NCBI GenBank assembly: GCA_902728285.1
Contig: CACVBU010000152.1
Coordinates: forward strand, 248,001 to 312,000
DNA length: 64,000 bases
Direction of reading: 5' to 3'
Source of the DNA: Clytia hemisphaerica
Lineage: Eukaryota; Cnidaria; Hydrozoa; Leptothecata; Clytiidae
Shown here: positions 12,801-23,924 of the stretch, piece by piece
Layout: each line of letters begins with the position of its first letter
Position numbering within the stretch: the first letter of the stretch is position 1
Program-made: the position numbers and the translations under genes
The notes under the pieces: model-generated
The model's database searches: none
What the model was told of the DNA's origin: nothing
What the model saw: the letters and a program-made list of their open reading frames with translations, nothing else

Positions 12801-15800
12801 CTGTAGAGATTTTGATTAATTAAAAAAACACATCGCAATCGCAAAACAAATCGTTAGAATCAATCAAAGAATTTCACGTTTAAAAAAGTAATACCTTGAG
12901 GTAGGATGAAGATACTTGACGATACAACCTCAGCTGAAATTGCAAGAAAGTAAATAGATTACTGTATAATACCTCCCCCTTGACTAACAGCTTATTCTTG
13001 GAGCCTTGAGCGATGAATTAAGTAAGTGAAGATATTAACTCAATATAAAAATGAGAAGAAAATATGCTTACAACTCATTGCACTACTGGGTGTGAGACTT
13101 GTGCTGACAGCTGAAGAAAGAATTGACCAGAACAATTACAATGGTGAAAAAGCAGAATGTAATGTTTCATTCAGTAGTGTAGACAGGAGGTGCGCAAAAT
13201 TTGTGCAGGAGAGCAGATTCTTATGACACGGTAATTATCTTTTTACATCATGAATAGATAATTACTGTGACATAAAAATCTGCTCTCCTACACAAATTTT
13301 GCGCCCCTCTTGTCTACGCTACTGTCATTCATCCAACCAACATTGACGAACACACCCGGCTTTTTACCCGGTGGAAGCCAATGAAATAAGATGAAGAATA
13401 GTTATACTTATGTAAACAGGGGTGGGGAAATTATTTGTTGTTTTTTTTTGTTTACAGCCCAAAATGAAGTTTAAACTACCAAACAATTCACGTTTCCCTA
13501 CACAAATGAAAGTAGGTGTTTTTTTCGATCGGGATGAAGTTTCAGGGTAATTCCATTATGGTGAAAGGTTTTGGTCATGTCTTCCCGTAGGTAAAAGGTA
13601 TCTATGGGTCTGTGATCAGTGTTTAATAATCAAGATTTCGAATACTTACCAACGCTTTCATCGATCGAGGATGAGATACTGCTGCTTACGAATACTTGTG
13701 TTGACATTGAACTACTGTACGAAGCTTCCATTTCTAAAGACAAAGAAAGGAAATAAAAAATGAGACCGAATTTAACGAAGTAAAGAGCTTAAGAATACGG
13801 AATACACAAGTAGCCTAAAATGGAATCGGGAAAAATCAGACTGAAGTTTTTAATGCATTTTGGCTTTTGTTATTCAGTATTAACAAATGCATTAATTAAG
13901 GTAGCTTTTTAAGAAACTTTGGTACAAAAAAAGAGTCTTTTACCTGATGAAGATGAGAGGTAAATCGTGGATACAAATTGTGTCTCAAACAGACTCTTTA
14001 TCGATGATATAAGTGAAGACGAGATGGATTGAGTTTCAAACAGACTATCTGATGATGCTGCTAGTGTAGAGATTGATTGAGTTTCAAACAGACTCTCTGA
14101 TGATGCTGCTAGTGTGGAGATGGGTTGAGTTTCAAATAGACTATCTGATGATGCTGCTAGTGTGGAGATGGGTTGAGTTTCAAATAGACTTTCTGTTGAA
14201 ATCTCCGGTGATGAGGTAAGGAAACTGCTGTAAGATAGGGAGGATGAAACAGATGATTCTTGGCCGACCGCAAAAGATGATGACGATTGAAATATACTCT
14301 GAGTCAATGGTGATACAGATTCAAAAAGACTTTCAATCAGTGAAATTGATGACTGAGAATCTAGAATGGATGTTGAAAAGGATTCAAAGATATTCTCGCT
14401 TGGTGACATTGATGCAGAAGATGATTCCATGATGCTGGTGAACGATTGGAGATTATCGCTCATCGAGAAGGATTCGAATGTTTTGGACATCAATGATGAT
14501 GATTGGTGCATTTGAGATGATGCTGGTGACGAAGAGAAGCTTTCAGTTTGTTCTGGTAAAGAACTTGACGGTGATGAAAACATCTCTGGCGAGGATGATG
14601 AGAACATTTCTGATGCTTCTGGTAAGATTGAAGATGAAGATGAAATTATTTCAGATTCTCCCGGTAGAGCTGTTGAATAAGAATCTACCATTGATGAGAA
14701 GCTTTCTAGTTGCTGGTAGCTCGAGCTGACTGATGACATTGGTGGTTCAAGAAGGGTCGAAACACTGCTGGAGACGAAAACTGATGACGACTCTTGTTGA
14801 TGGTCGATGGATGTAGAGAATATAGATTCTGATTGTTCTATGGACATTGTTGAGCTTGTGATTGATTGCATTTTAGACAGATTTGGTGTTTCAATATCAA
14901 GATTACTCGACGCCTGGCTGACAGAGGATGTTATGCTTGACGAATTTTCAAGTGCACTAATGCTTGCTATCATACCTATGGATTGACTTGGGGATGCCAG
15001 CAGTGAAGATACTGACATTTCATTGTCCACACTACTGCTTGCCAAAGCTGGTGTTGAAGCCAGATTAACAATGGAACTGTCAACATAGTTACTTGTCGAA
15101 GCCTCTACAGAATTCTCAATAGAAGTTTGTATAGCACTGTGAAGTCCTTGTGTTGGTGAAACATTACCAGTCTGTGTGGGAGTTATTGACTCCTTGATAT
15201 CTGAGATGCTCACACTTGACGACCCCTCGTCCTGGGATACTGAAGTTTGTTGGACAACTAATGATAATGAACCATAACTTGAAGACTTGGCAAGAAAAGA
15301 GCTTTGAACTTGAACAAATTCGCTTGGGGAGACAGTCGCTACGTAAGATGACGGTTGAAATTCTTGCAGAGCTTCAGATTGATCTTCTGTTTCTTCATTT
15401 TCGTTTGGTTCTTCCCCACCTTCACATTTTGATGGACCAACTAAATTAAACGATATCGAAATACAACTCAAATTTAACTCAATTTTCCCTGCCTTATTTA
15501 TTAGGCGAGGCCAATTTCATTCGTTGTTTTACGGGCAAAGCTACCCAAAAAAAGGGTCGGTCGGCGAAAAAATTAAAATAAAAGTAAAATTTCACCTTTA
15601 AAATCTCCTAAAAAGACACAAAAAGGTCAGTCATGGATAAAATGAAAAATTCTCAAAACCTTGGAAGAACTACCAAAATTTTGAAAATTTGGCAGTCTGT
15701 AAAGCAATGAAAATAAAAATGTACAACCAAAATCATGATTTTTGGAATGTCAGGGTCGGTTGGGCCCGTAAAACAACTAATCTTGCCTAAGATGAACTAC

Positions 15801-16144
15801 AAACGCAAGAGTGTCAAACGTGAAAGTCAAGGGATGAAAAAAAATATCTAGGCCAGTTAAAATATCAACCCCGCCATAAAAGCTTTTGAGAACTACCTGA
15901 ATATAAGGCTAACCAATCATACTAATCATTAGATAAAAAAATCAAAAGTGAAAGTAAACGAGAACAGAACCGTTACTTATAATTCAAAATAAATTCTAAC
16001 TCAATAATCTTGACATCCTCCCCGATCAAAATATGAGTCACAAAGGAGCAAACAAGGAGGGGCAAAAGGTTAAAAAAATCATAAATACTTACTGATTAAG
16101 ATACAAATTACAAAAACTGAAACCAAAGACTTCCATGCCAGCAT
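801..16144 (-). CDS. Receptor-type FN3 membrane protein, probably a receptor tyrosine phosphatase (3' part off window)
   Basis: I assembled 21 exons in frame (phases agree at every junction): 16093-16144, 13944-15440, 13650-13733, 12895-12933, 12113-12397, 11330-11617, 10735-11025, 10022-10207, 9699-9791, 8052-8158, 7506-7698, 6962-7249, 6266-6574, 5686-5892, 4999-5088, 4528-4818, 3217-3319, 2510-2822, 1822-1867, 1382-1508 and 801-901. The visible 1663 residues read: signal peptide, Ser-rich region to about residue 557, ten fibronectin type III domains (about 558-1572), linker, transmembrane helix near 1604-1627, then a basic and acidic juxtamembrane tail. The last FN3 exon contains YYIVVLDS and FKPYITASL, which resemble the membrane-proximal region of LAR-type receptor tyrosine phosphatases. 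No catalytic domain is visible because the gene runs off the left edge, so the phosphatase assignment is inference. Another FN3 receptor type, such as a kinase or an adhesion protein, is possible. Confidence 0.8.
994..1151. mobile_element. pogo/Tigger-like MITE, TA-flanked, copy A
   Basis: This 158-base element is flanked by TA (992-993 and 1152-1153). Its terminal inverted repeats follow the pattern CWGYKGACYCTYGC then ATTCRAAC, which resembles ends seen in pogo/Tigger-type elements. The interior matches the element at 61714-61872 when one is reverse-complemented, including the CCCGTCARGGAGAAA core. It lies in an intron of the FN3 receptor. Confidence 0.6.
1382..1508 (-). CDS. Transmembrane exon of the FN3 receptor
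   Basis: This exon encodes a Gly/Ser-rich spacer (GETKGSGTGDEGSNL), then a roughly 23-residue hydrophobic helix (GPIAGTFVAIIVVLVLAIGF) ending in the stop-transfer charges YYRRR. It is joined in phase to the small exon 1822-1867 upstream and to 801-901 downstream. The latter encodes a cytoplasmic juxtamembrane segment ending in GYIDDPVHLPA. This fixes the topology as type I, with the FN3 domains outside. Confidence 0.85.
3217..12397 (-). CDS. Ten fibronectin type III domains, each starting at a phase-1 intron
   Basis: FN3 domains 1-10 are encoded as follows: 1, 12113-12397; 2, 11330-11617; 3, 10735-11025; 4, 10022-10207 plus 9699-9791; 5, 8052-8158 plus 7506-7698; 6, 6962-7249; 7, 6266-6574; 8, 5686-5892 plus 4999-5088; 9, 4528-4818; 10, 3217-3319 plus 2510-2822. 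Each opens with an x-P motif (for example VPSASPENL) and carries the conserved Trp of strand B (DLSWDEPP, QVSWDPIP, KLQWKPP) and the Tyr/Phe of strand F (NYTFLVSA, EYNFSVQA). Domains 2 and 3 are the most alike and look like a recent duplication. Domain 10 is extended and degenerate, as in receptor phosphatases. All are extracellular, between the signal peptide and the transmembrane helix. Confidence 0.88.
3766..4054. mobile_element. Foldback element with TIR AAAGGCTTGGGGACACGA
   Basis: AAAGGCTTGGGGACACGA at 3766-3783 is exactly reverse-complemented at the right end, near 4054, followed on both sides by AAGT plus a T/A-rich stretch. The length is 289 bases with no coding potential. I could not identify a convincing target-site duplication. 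It lies in an intron between FN3 exons at 3319 and 4528. Confidence 0.55.
5983..6030. repeat. Three perfect 16-bp tandem repeats
   Basis: The unit CGTGCTTGAATGCAGT occurs three times head to tail without mismatch. It is intronic, between FN3 exons 5892 and 6266. Confidence 0.9.
8443..8640. mobile_element. TA-flanked foldback MITE of the GACCTTTT family, copy 1
   Basis: The two arms, each about 75 bases, are imperfect inverted copies: GGCCTTTTCATAA on the left and TTATGAAAAGGTC on the right, continuing through CCTCGTTTT and the matching AAAACGAGG. TA flanks both ends (8441-8442 and 8641-8642). The terminus resembles that of the larger hairpin at 50359-50538. It lies in an intron of the FN3 receptor. 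Confidence 0.6.
10541..10730. mobile_element. Degenerate pogo-like repeat remnant
   Basis: The sequence after a TA at 10539-10540 starts CAGTTGACACTCTC then TAATTCGAC. This matches the pogo-like ends elsewhere in the window, and several TTATTCGAT-type motifs follow. I could not find the matching right end, so the right boundary is approximate. Confidence 0.35.
13172..13324. mobile_element. MITE with CAGTAGYGTAGAC ends and 5-bp TSD, copy 1
   Basis: This 153-base near-palindrome has ends CAGTAGTGTAGACAGGAG and CTCTTGTCTACGCTACTG. TCATT is duplicated on both sides (13167-13171 and 13325-13329). The inner arms also pair (AGATAATTAC and GTAATTATCT types). A second copy with its own 5-bp duplication is at 57425-57570. 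It is non-coding and lies in an intron of the FN3 receptor. Confidence 0.8.
13944..15440 (-). CDS. Giant Ser-rich mucin-like exon of the FN3 receptor
   Basis: This is a single 1497-base exon, about 499 residues. It starts with an acidic stretch (CEGGEEPNENEE) and continues as a Ser/Thr-rich, low-complexity sequence with few aromatic residues. Near its 3' end a 17-residue unit of the form SLFETQPISTLAASSD recurs five times, seen as a roughly 51-base period at about 13955-14190. Such regions are typically heavily O-glycosylated extracellular stalks that hold receptor heads away from the membrane, but glycosylation here is inference. Most other exons of the gene are under 320 bases, so this one stands out. 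The two small exons after it (13650-13733 and 12895-12933) continue the Ser-rich character into the first FN3 domain. Confidence 0.8.
16093..16144 (-). CDS. First coding exon: signal peptide of the FN3 receptor
   Basis: This 52-base exon starts with an ATG and encodes MLAWKSLVSVFVICILI, a classic short basic/hydrophobic secretion signal. It is followed by a GTAAGT donor. It ends in phase 1 and joins the Ser-rich exon at 15440, giving an I-G-P-S junction. It is too short for a simple ORF scan, and the start is chosen because it supplies the export signal that the downstream FN3 and transmembrane exons need. I see no other good start between here and the next exon. No TATA box or initiator is clear upstream. 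Confidence 0.75.
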
Positions 16145-19100
16145 GGTTATTAAAAGTTGGCCAGGCTTAAAAATGCCTGTTTCTTATTGTTAAATACAAA
16201 TTTTCAGCCGAAAAAAAATAAATTCCACCCTCCAGTTATTAAGAAAAAGTGAAATATCATATGAAAAAAATGCTTTCTAATGAAGATACCACGCACTGTA
16301 TGTTATTTTTCGAAAGACTAAACAAATTTGTGTCTTATATGAAGTGATATTATAACAGTGTCATGATTGCACATGAAATATTATTCCACTTTTTATAAGA
16401 AAGTAGTTTTTATAGATTGAGGAAGTAATGAGTTTTAAACCCTTTGTCATCATTGATAAAGGAAGATAACTGTAGAACAATAACAGAAAACCCGGTGTAA
16501 GATTCTTTATCATGAAGACTTTCAGGTAGTTTCCATACTTCAATCAATAAAATTCATTATGACCGCAGAAGTCTTGTTATCACTTGTTTTCTTATGTAAA
16601 AAATAAAGGTCTCAGATAACATAAATTTGATCAGCCATAGAAGTAAATAAAAGTAAAAAATGCCAAGATCTTTGTTTTTGTGTACACTTCTGATGAAAAC
16701 TTCAAAATCAACATGAACGACAAGAGAACAATAATATGACCATTTTCTAATTATTCGTTTTGGTTTAAAACAAACAGGGAAAAGGGGTAACTTTCAGCTA
16801 AAGTCTTAATCCCTCTTTTTAATATCTATTTGATAAAGTAATACATGACTATTAAAAAATATGAAAAGAGGTTCTAGGAAATCTTAAACTTAACCTTAAA
16901 ACACTGAGTCAGCAATTTATCTCCAAAAATCAAGCATTCCTTTCCTTTATTTGATAAAAGTTTTCAAATCTAATTTTTCTAATTTTCCGATCCTTATCAT
17001 TGTCAAAGAAAAATATTGAAGATGGTAAATTGAATAAAATTAGTATTTCAGGGCTCTTCTCTTAAGGATGTTGAACTAATGCAAACACTTACACTTACTA
17101 GTTTAAACAGCCTACTTTAAAGTGAGTCTGTTATGACGTCATTAGGTTGTGGTTTATCACGTGATCATCCATTTGGAAATTAAATTTGAGGTTCTGTATG
17201 GAAAGTTAGATTATATTTAGCGACTTTTTCATAGATGAAAGGTTTCATTTTGACTCCTTGTTACTGATTGGAAGAATTACCTGACGTATCACTGCTCTAC
17301 AATTTCAGTCCCACTGGGATATTGACTTAATGAAAAAATCCGTCCAAAACCATCCTCGCATAATTTTTTGAGTTTGGAAGAATAGAATTTCTATCCCCGT
17401 TGGGATCTCCATAAAACTTTTCATCTCCACTGTGGGAAAAAGCTCTGAGGGCACTGAGACATGGTCGAAGTACTTAATAGAGCTTTTCCGAGAAAGAATC
17501 GTACATTGTCAATCAGGCGTTAAGAGCGATTTTGCATTAAAATCTGAAAATTAACAATAATTTAACGCATGGTGGATTCTAAGAAATGTTGAGATTGATT
17601 ACAGAAACCAACAAGTAAGGTCTGGAAAGTACCAAAATTTACCAGTGCAGTTCTTACAAAAATAAGAACTTGAGATTGGGAATAAGATTTTTGGATCAAA
17701 AGGTGTAATGATTGATGATAGAAAGTGATAAGATTTAATCCTTGCAAACGTGTTTTAAGGGCTTCACATTTTAAAAAGGGTTTGTATTGTCACGTGCTTT
17801 TGTCTTAAATCTGAGTCTTTTTATATGTTGGAGAAATCTTTGAAACGCGAATTCAACAGTGAATTTATTGTCACGACCTTCAATTTGACTACCACGTCAT
17901 GACCTTTTTGAAAAAGTTCTTTTCGTAAAATTTAGCAGACAGGATGGGGTAAAAATTTTACGCTGCTCATCAGAAAAGTTTTGTAACTTTCGTTTTGACT
18001 CCTAAATCATTATATACCTTTACAAAAAAAATACAGTATCTCTAGGGGCTATTTTTCACTATTCTGGTTTTTATAGATAGAGAGTGTTATTCAAAAAGTC
18101 GCCAAAAGTATATGTTTCCTTCTAGTTATGCAAAAAGGTATCAAAAAACTCATAGAAAAGTTGTCAAATTTCTTTTTATAAGCTTTAACATCGTGAAAAA
18201 ACTCAGCTCAAAATGTCACTTAGGATTTCGTTGAAAATCAAATTCAAATTTTGTTTGTGGAAAAAAGCCTCAACGATGGTGGACGTGTGACCCAGATTGA
18301 GTAACAAGATTACATAAACACCATCGCAGAGCTTTTTGGTATTGGATTACCAGTTTTTAGAAGGAACTATTATAAACAACCACTTCTAAAGTTCTAGAAA
18401 GATAGAAAGTGGAAAGGCTAAAACTTCAAATTTTGGTTCAAAAATGGTTAAAAGTTAAAAGTTAAATGAGAACGCGAACCTGTGCACAAATCAACTTATG
18501 TTTTCAGATGAAAAATGACAAAAACCAAGTAGACTTGCGCAATTTCTCAAAAAAACTTTCATTGAAAAAAGTAAGTTTATATTCAATTTGATAACCCCTT
18601 AATGACATATTCTTGAGATTTCTCAAAAGCGAATAATTTTAACTTTAAAAGCTTGATAGCTTTTGTTCCAATAAACTAATTCTGAATTCAAACTGCAAAC
18701 AGGATTTAAGGCAAGAAGCTTGATAGGGTTCGAAGTTTGTTTTTACACGTCAATTGTTTCCAGATCATTTTAAGACGCCTCATAAATCTACGTCACACAA
18801 AAAGCTCAGATTTGACGTCAAAAGTCTTTTCTTTTGCTATAAATATACCTCTGACATTGAGCCCAATTCAAAATTGACGTGAAAAGCTTTGTCCGTCCAA
18901 TTGTATAGATTTTTAATGGAACATCCCAATATAAAATAAATAACATTTACCTCATTTCCATTTTGTCACCAGTGAAGAAAGTACATGATTGACCATATTC
19001 TTGCATCGAGCATTTTCACATTTTATTAGTTGAGTTATTTTAGTTACTTAGTAGTCTAGAAAAGATAATTAGAATTACTGTAGCAATGTTTAGAATTAGA

Positions 19101-20170
19101 TTATGATAAAAATGCCCTTTATTCATATTTTCTGGAGGGTCCAAGAAACCTCGTCAAGTAAGAAAACAACCCCTCCCAATATTGTTATTTTGAGAGCCTA
19201 CTATGCAAAAATCACTAAATTATTGATTGGCCAAGATGATTTCAGTTGTCTAAACTTAACTGGTAGAAATTAGACGGTCAATTGTAGAATTAACAAAAAA
19301 TCAAGAGTGTGAAAATTGGAAACAAATTATTTCCTCAGCGGTAAACGAATGAATGAACATACAACAGTGATACTATTTATTAAAAAAACTGCATTCATCA
19401 AGATATAACATTTTCTTCAAACTTGTGATATGGACTAATAATTTTCATAACATTAATCATTCTATACTAAGCAAACAATGAAATTTAATTTTTATTACAA
19501 ATAAATTCAAAAAATAACTATAAATGATAAATGTGCATTATTAGTTTATGCAATAACCATAGTACAAGAGTTATGGTGTTTTTACTAAAAAACCAACATG
19601 GAAAGAGAAGAACTACAAGAAAATCACCGAAGAAATTTTCAATGATTTTGTCCAAGAACTAATAGTGTTGGTTTTAAGGTTTATCTATACCAAATGAGGG
19701 ATGTAGGTTCTAATGTATTTACAAAGTGAATGTGAATGACAAAAGAAGTTGTTAAAAAGATTATTCTATGGTTGGATAAATCAAATATTCCAAAATAAAC
19801 TAGCGTTAATGTTGAAGATGATAAAACTAACTCAAAAATAAAATGTTTTAAAAGGGATCGTACAAAGATTTGAGTTTTAAGATTACTACCTAACTTAAAA
19901 AAGGAGCACAAAAATTTAGCCTGCAGATCTGTGCAGATTCCATTGTACAGTTATATACAGTTTTTGGAGCTAAGTCTGTTCAGAACAAGGTGCAGTATCT
20001 TCATGTGCACACTGCAACGCTCTTTAAGAAAAGGTTTACAAAGCAAACAGGCAGTACAAACTTGCAAACTAACTAAAAGTACAAAACTTATAAAAATGAG
20101 AGACATTAAAAAAACGAAAATATTTCTAAAAATATTTATCACACACAATAATTACATCATATATAAGAAT
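16145..20170. other. Intergenic region between the FN3 receptor 5' end and the HPRT 3' end
   Basis: About 4 kb of AT-rich sequence separates the receptor start codon from the HPRT polyadenylation signal. No open frame here has family-like content or splice context. It should hold the receptor promoter and any 5' untranslated exon, but I see no convincing TATA box, initiator or clustered sites. Short A/T-rich repeats such as GTTAAAAGTTAAAAGTTAAA near 18450 are the only internal pattern I noted. Confidence 0.6.
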
Positions 20171-20176
20171 TTTATT
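20171..20176 (-). terminator. Polyadenylation signal AATAAA of HPRT
   Basis: TTTATT on the plus strand is AATAAA in the gene's direction, about 92 bases past the HPRT stop codon. It is the nearest canonical signal. Confidence 0.7.
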
Positions 20177-20267
20177 TCATTATAATTATAAATTTTTCTT
20201 AAAAGTTTTTTGATTCGTCTAACACCGTTGCATATAGTGACAATCTTTTCCAGTGGAAAACAATTAT

Positions 20268-23200
20268 TTATGATATGGAATATTTCTTCTTTCCACTCTC
20301 TGATATCACGCAAATATGCTAGAAAGGAATAAACAGTATTTTAATTAGTACCGTGCGGATAGCAATATTTCAGAAATATATTTTAAGCTTTATACAGTTT
20401 CTTCTTAAAGGTTTTCATGTCGACATTCAATTGGAAACTTTTATAAAAATATTCATTACTTTTCCAACTTAGAGAAGAACTTTTTTTAAAGAAGTATGGG
20501 AACCGTGGCCCTCACCCCCCCCCCACTTTTTTGCAGACCATGCCATACTTTTTCTTAAGTTACTATTTTAAGCCATTAAAACTTTTATTCTCCCCAATTA
20601 GATAACGTTTAAAGATGTTTTGAGGGTGTAAAAAGTTAAAAATTTTCTTCGTTGCCTGACCATGATGGCCGACATTTTTTCCAAAATATTTCCCCCCCCC
20701 CGCTCCAAAATGGGGCCCATGAGAAGAGATAGTACTTACGTTCAAATCACGGTAGAATTCGTTGTAATCCTAAAAGGGGAAGAATAAAAGAAAGGTTATA
20801 TCATATCTCGTGAGAAACAAATCATTAAAATTATTACCTCCCCAGGTAGGTCCCAAAATACAAGACCTTACCAATGCATAACCGACGATGAATTTATCAG
20901 GAACTTGGAAGCCAATATCTACAGAAAAATGAGATTGAAAGAAAAATTGAATAACAAGGTATAAGAAGTTCTTAACAAACGATGTTTAGCTAGTTTTAAA
21001 AAATTCCACGAACTAAATTTCAGCAATATCTTTTAAAATTTTTAATCGAAGTTGAAAACACTGAACCCGTGGTCAACCAAGATAACTTTATAATATTGAG
21101 CACTTTAATGAAAAACTTACAGTCAGGTTTATATCCAGTGCCTCTGTTGTGATCTTTGATGAGTAGACTAGTAAGAAGAAAAAACAAAGCTTTATATTGT
21201 AGCTCAATATTTTGAAGATTTAACTTTGATATTATGACTATCTCAATATCGCTTTGAATAGATGAATAGATGAATAATAAAGAATCAAGCTAGAGATACA
21301 CGATTTCAATTTAATAGTACAACAATTCTTAAAGTCCATAGCAAACCATGAAAGGTAATTTTTGATTCACACTTATGCCCTCATCTACATATTGAAAACT
21401 TACGCAGCAACTTTAACAGATTTTGGTTGATATTTTTCCAACGTTTTCAGCAATCTTTCCATTGTCCTTCCAGTGTCTACAATATCCTAAAAAGTTTGAT
21501 ATATATTATTGTAAATTGTAAATTGACAAAAATTGGCAATAACAAGGCCTTGAATCAATCTAGGTGTGAATGAGACACCCACCTACTAATAGCATTAAAC
21601 CGCACTTGAAAAAATTAGTACTTTATTTTACGATGTCATGAATGGGGACGCCAAGTGGTTTTCAAAAAGATTGCGCGAATGCGTGAATTGAAAAACTTTA
21701 CGTGAACCAAAATTGTTTGAATGGCGAAAAAAATCGTGAAAAAAAAATTGCGTGAATTGAAGGGCTGCTGGAGGGGGGGGGGGCAAATGTTAAAGAAACC
21801 CAAATGCTCATTCTTGTAGATAAAGTCTTACCTCCACAATGAGAACATTCTGAAAAAAAACAACAAAGAGTTAAAAGAAGTAGTATAAAATATGATAAAT
21901 AAGAAAAAATTCGTTTTAAATTGTCATACTTTAATAAATTGTCCAAAGCTTAAACACTATTTTCACAATTACTACAAATCTGTTTAAAAAAAGTGATATT
22001 TCAATTTAATTCTTTCGTATCAGACTGGCACATCATACCTTATCTTTAAGATGAGTTAAGTCGTCACCACCGATGATATTGACTTCCCCAGAAGATTGAT
22101 CATTCTATAAAGAGTTATGAAATATTTATGGTTGTGTCCAATGGAAGTGTTTCATGGATTCTTTCTACAGCATACCCCCGGTAATTGCAAACTCCAAGGG
22201 GGATAACTGAGATTTTGAATATAGCTGAGAGTTCAAATAACTGAAAAATTTGTTTTCTCGCCAGATTTTTAACTTGACCTTAATGGGATGAACTTTTCTG
22301 AAGTAATTGAGGCGCAAATAATTTTTACTTTTTCAAGAATGAATAAATTTGGACAAATCTTTAACATTTTTTAAATATGGAAGTTATAAAGGAAATGTTG
22401 AAGACTATTGAAATTGCTTGAATATTGAATTCTGATTTTTTTAAGACAAAAAGTGTTTTGAAAATCAATGTTCTCAATCAACGATCTCTTAAGAAGAATT
22501 TGACTGAGGGTGATTTAGCCTATATATGGTCCCGAGGTGAATAGCCATCTCTAATTGAAGAACAGCATTATTCCAATAAGTTCAGGTTCCAATAACTGGG
22601 AGTCTACTGTATTCTTGGTATGCACGGAACTTTATTATTGAAATAATGAAAATTATAAAGAACTTTGAAATTTGCTGAGAAAACACATTGTTTTGGCTAA
22701 ATATCCATCTATTTGCACAGTATTACTTCCGTGTTTTCTTTAATTGGCTGTTTAAAACTCTTGATCAAGTTTGACAAAAATAATACATACTTTGTAACTT
22801 TTCACTCGAAGAAAGTCTATTCCCAGTTGGATTGATTTTCCTAATAATAAATTCCACAAGAAAGAATTGTTACACTGTCACAGTGTTGTTATAAATTTAC
22901 TGAAATTGAAGAAGGGAAAGGGGAGGTACGTTATGCGGAAGCAGAGCACTTGTAATTGATCAAGAAACCTGACTATGGTTCAGTTTAGAATGGCCTGAAA
23001 ACTAGTCCTGTATTGTCTTCTACCTATGAAATAGATTATAAACAATAAAATTCTGGTTAGTAGTGCAACAAACCTGATCCTCTGTTGAGTGCTTTTATGT
23101 AGTGTGTAAGGTCATTACAAAACTGATATCCTCCTTTCAAAATACATAAGATTTTCAATGACTCATCATTAAAACATTCATGAATATCCCTTGCCATTCT

Positions 23201-23924
23201 TTCAATCCTGCAAGATAGAAAGAAGTTTTTATTCTTAGAAAATTTTCAACCTTGCAAGAAAATTAACGCCTTCATAGCTTTACAAACGGAAATGTATAGG
23301 AGGATAGATATTAACCCTTGAAACAATCGTGCACTTTTCCTTTTCATAAAAATCTTTGAAGATACTAAACCTTTTGGAATGTCAAAGTTAGCATAAATGT
23401 TTTGTAACGTTAAAACAATTTCACAATCAAGGAACGTCACTTATTAGAAATGAATGAGGATTCCTGGTACCTGTTCATGATTAACCCATGGGGAAGAATC
23501 ACAGATTCGACAGCTTCCTCATAATGTTTGGGAATAGTGAAATGCTGCAATGAATACATCGATTCTGTAATCTGAAATGATTATTTGAAAAACATGATTA
23601 TCCCACTACCAACTTTATTTTGCCTGAGTGTCAGGCGTGATGTTAATTCAAAATTAATTTCTAAGACCAACTGCATTTATTAAATACTTAATTTAAAACT
23701 ATCTGCCAGTTGTTACATCCAATCAAATTTGAGTAATTTTCTTGGAAATCAATTTTAATGACCTCAGCAATATTTTTTATAAACTGTTACAGTTATTTCA
23801 TTTATGATGAAACAAAAGCTCACAATAAATATCGAAATGAAGAGTAATAAAAATAAAAATATAGAAAAAAACTTTAAAGCAACAAAACTTGGGGTTTTAC
23901 CTTGATGTAGTTTTCTTCTGCCAT
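20268..23924 (-). CDS. HPRT1: Hypoxanthine-guanine phosphoribosyltransferase (HPRT)
   Basis: Eleven exons (23901-23924, 23471-23571, 23074-23207, 22791-22840, 22039-22104, 21832-21849, 21404-21486, 21121-21167, 20872-20918, 20740-20769 and 20268-20318) join in frame to 216 residues; human HPRT1 has 218. HPRT transfers the phosphoribosyl group of PRPP to hypoxanthine or guanine, making IMP or GMP in cytosolic purine salvage. Visible hallmarks are ILPHGLIMN, the diphosphate loop LKGGY, the mobile-loop SY (101-102), the PRPP motif VEDIVDTGRTM (130-140), the purine-contacting Lys163 (LLIK), and DKFIVGYALDYNE near residue 190. All catalytic residues I know of are present. The start MAEENYIK is the only ATG fitting the first donor. 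Vertebrate PRTFDC1 is a close paralogue, but the complete active-site set favours HPRT. Confidence 0.96.
22168..22609. mobile_element. pogo/Tigger-like element, TA-flanked, copy C
   Basis: This 442-base stretch in an HPRT intron (between 22104 and 22791) is flanked by TA (22166-22167 and 22610-22611). Its ends are CAGCATACCCCCGGTAATTG and, inverted, CAGTAGACTCCCAGTTATTG. The ends resemble those of the pogo-like copies elsewhere in the window. There is no coding capacity. Confidence 0.6.

Noticed and set aside
14244-14729. Plus-strand frames opposite the Ser-rich exon
   Set aside because: They are antisense shadows of the repetitive Ser codons and have no independent support.
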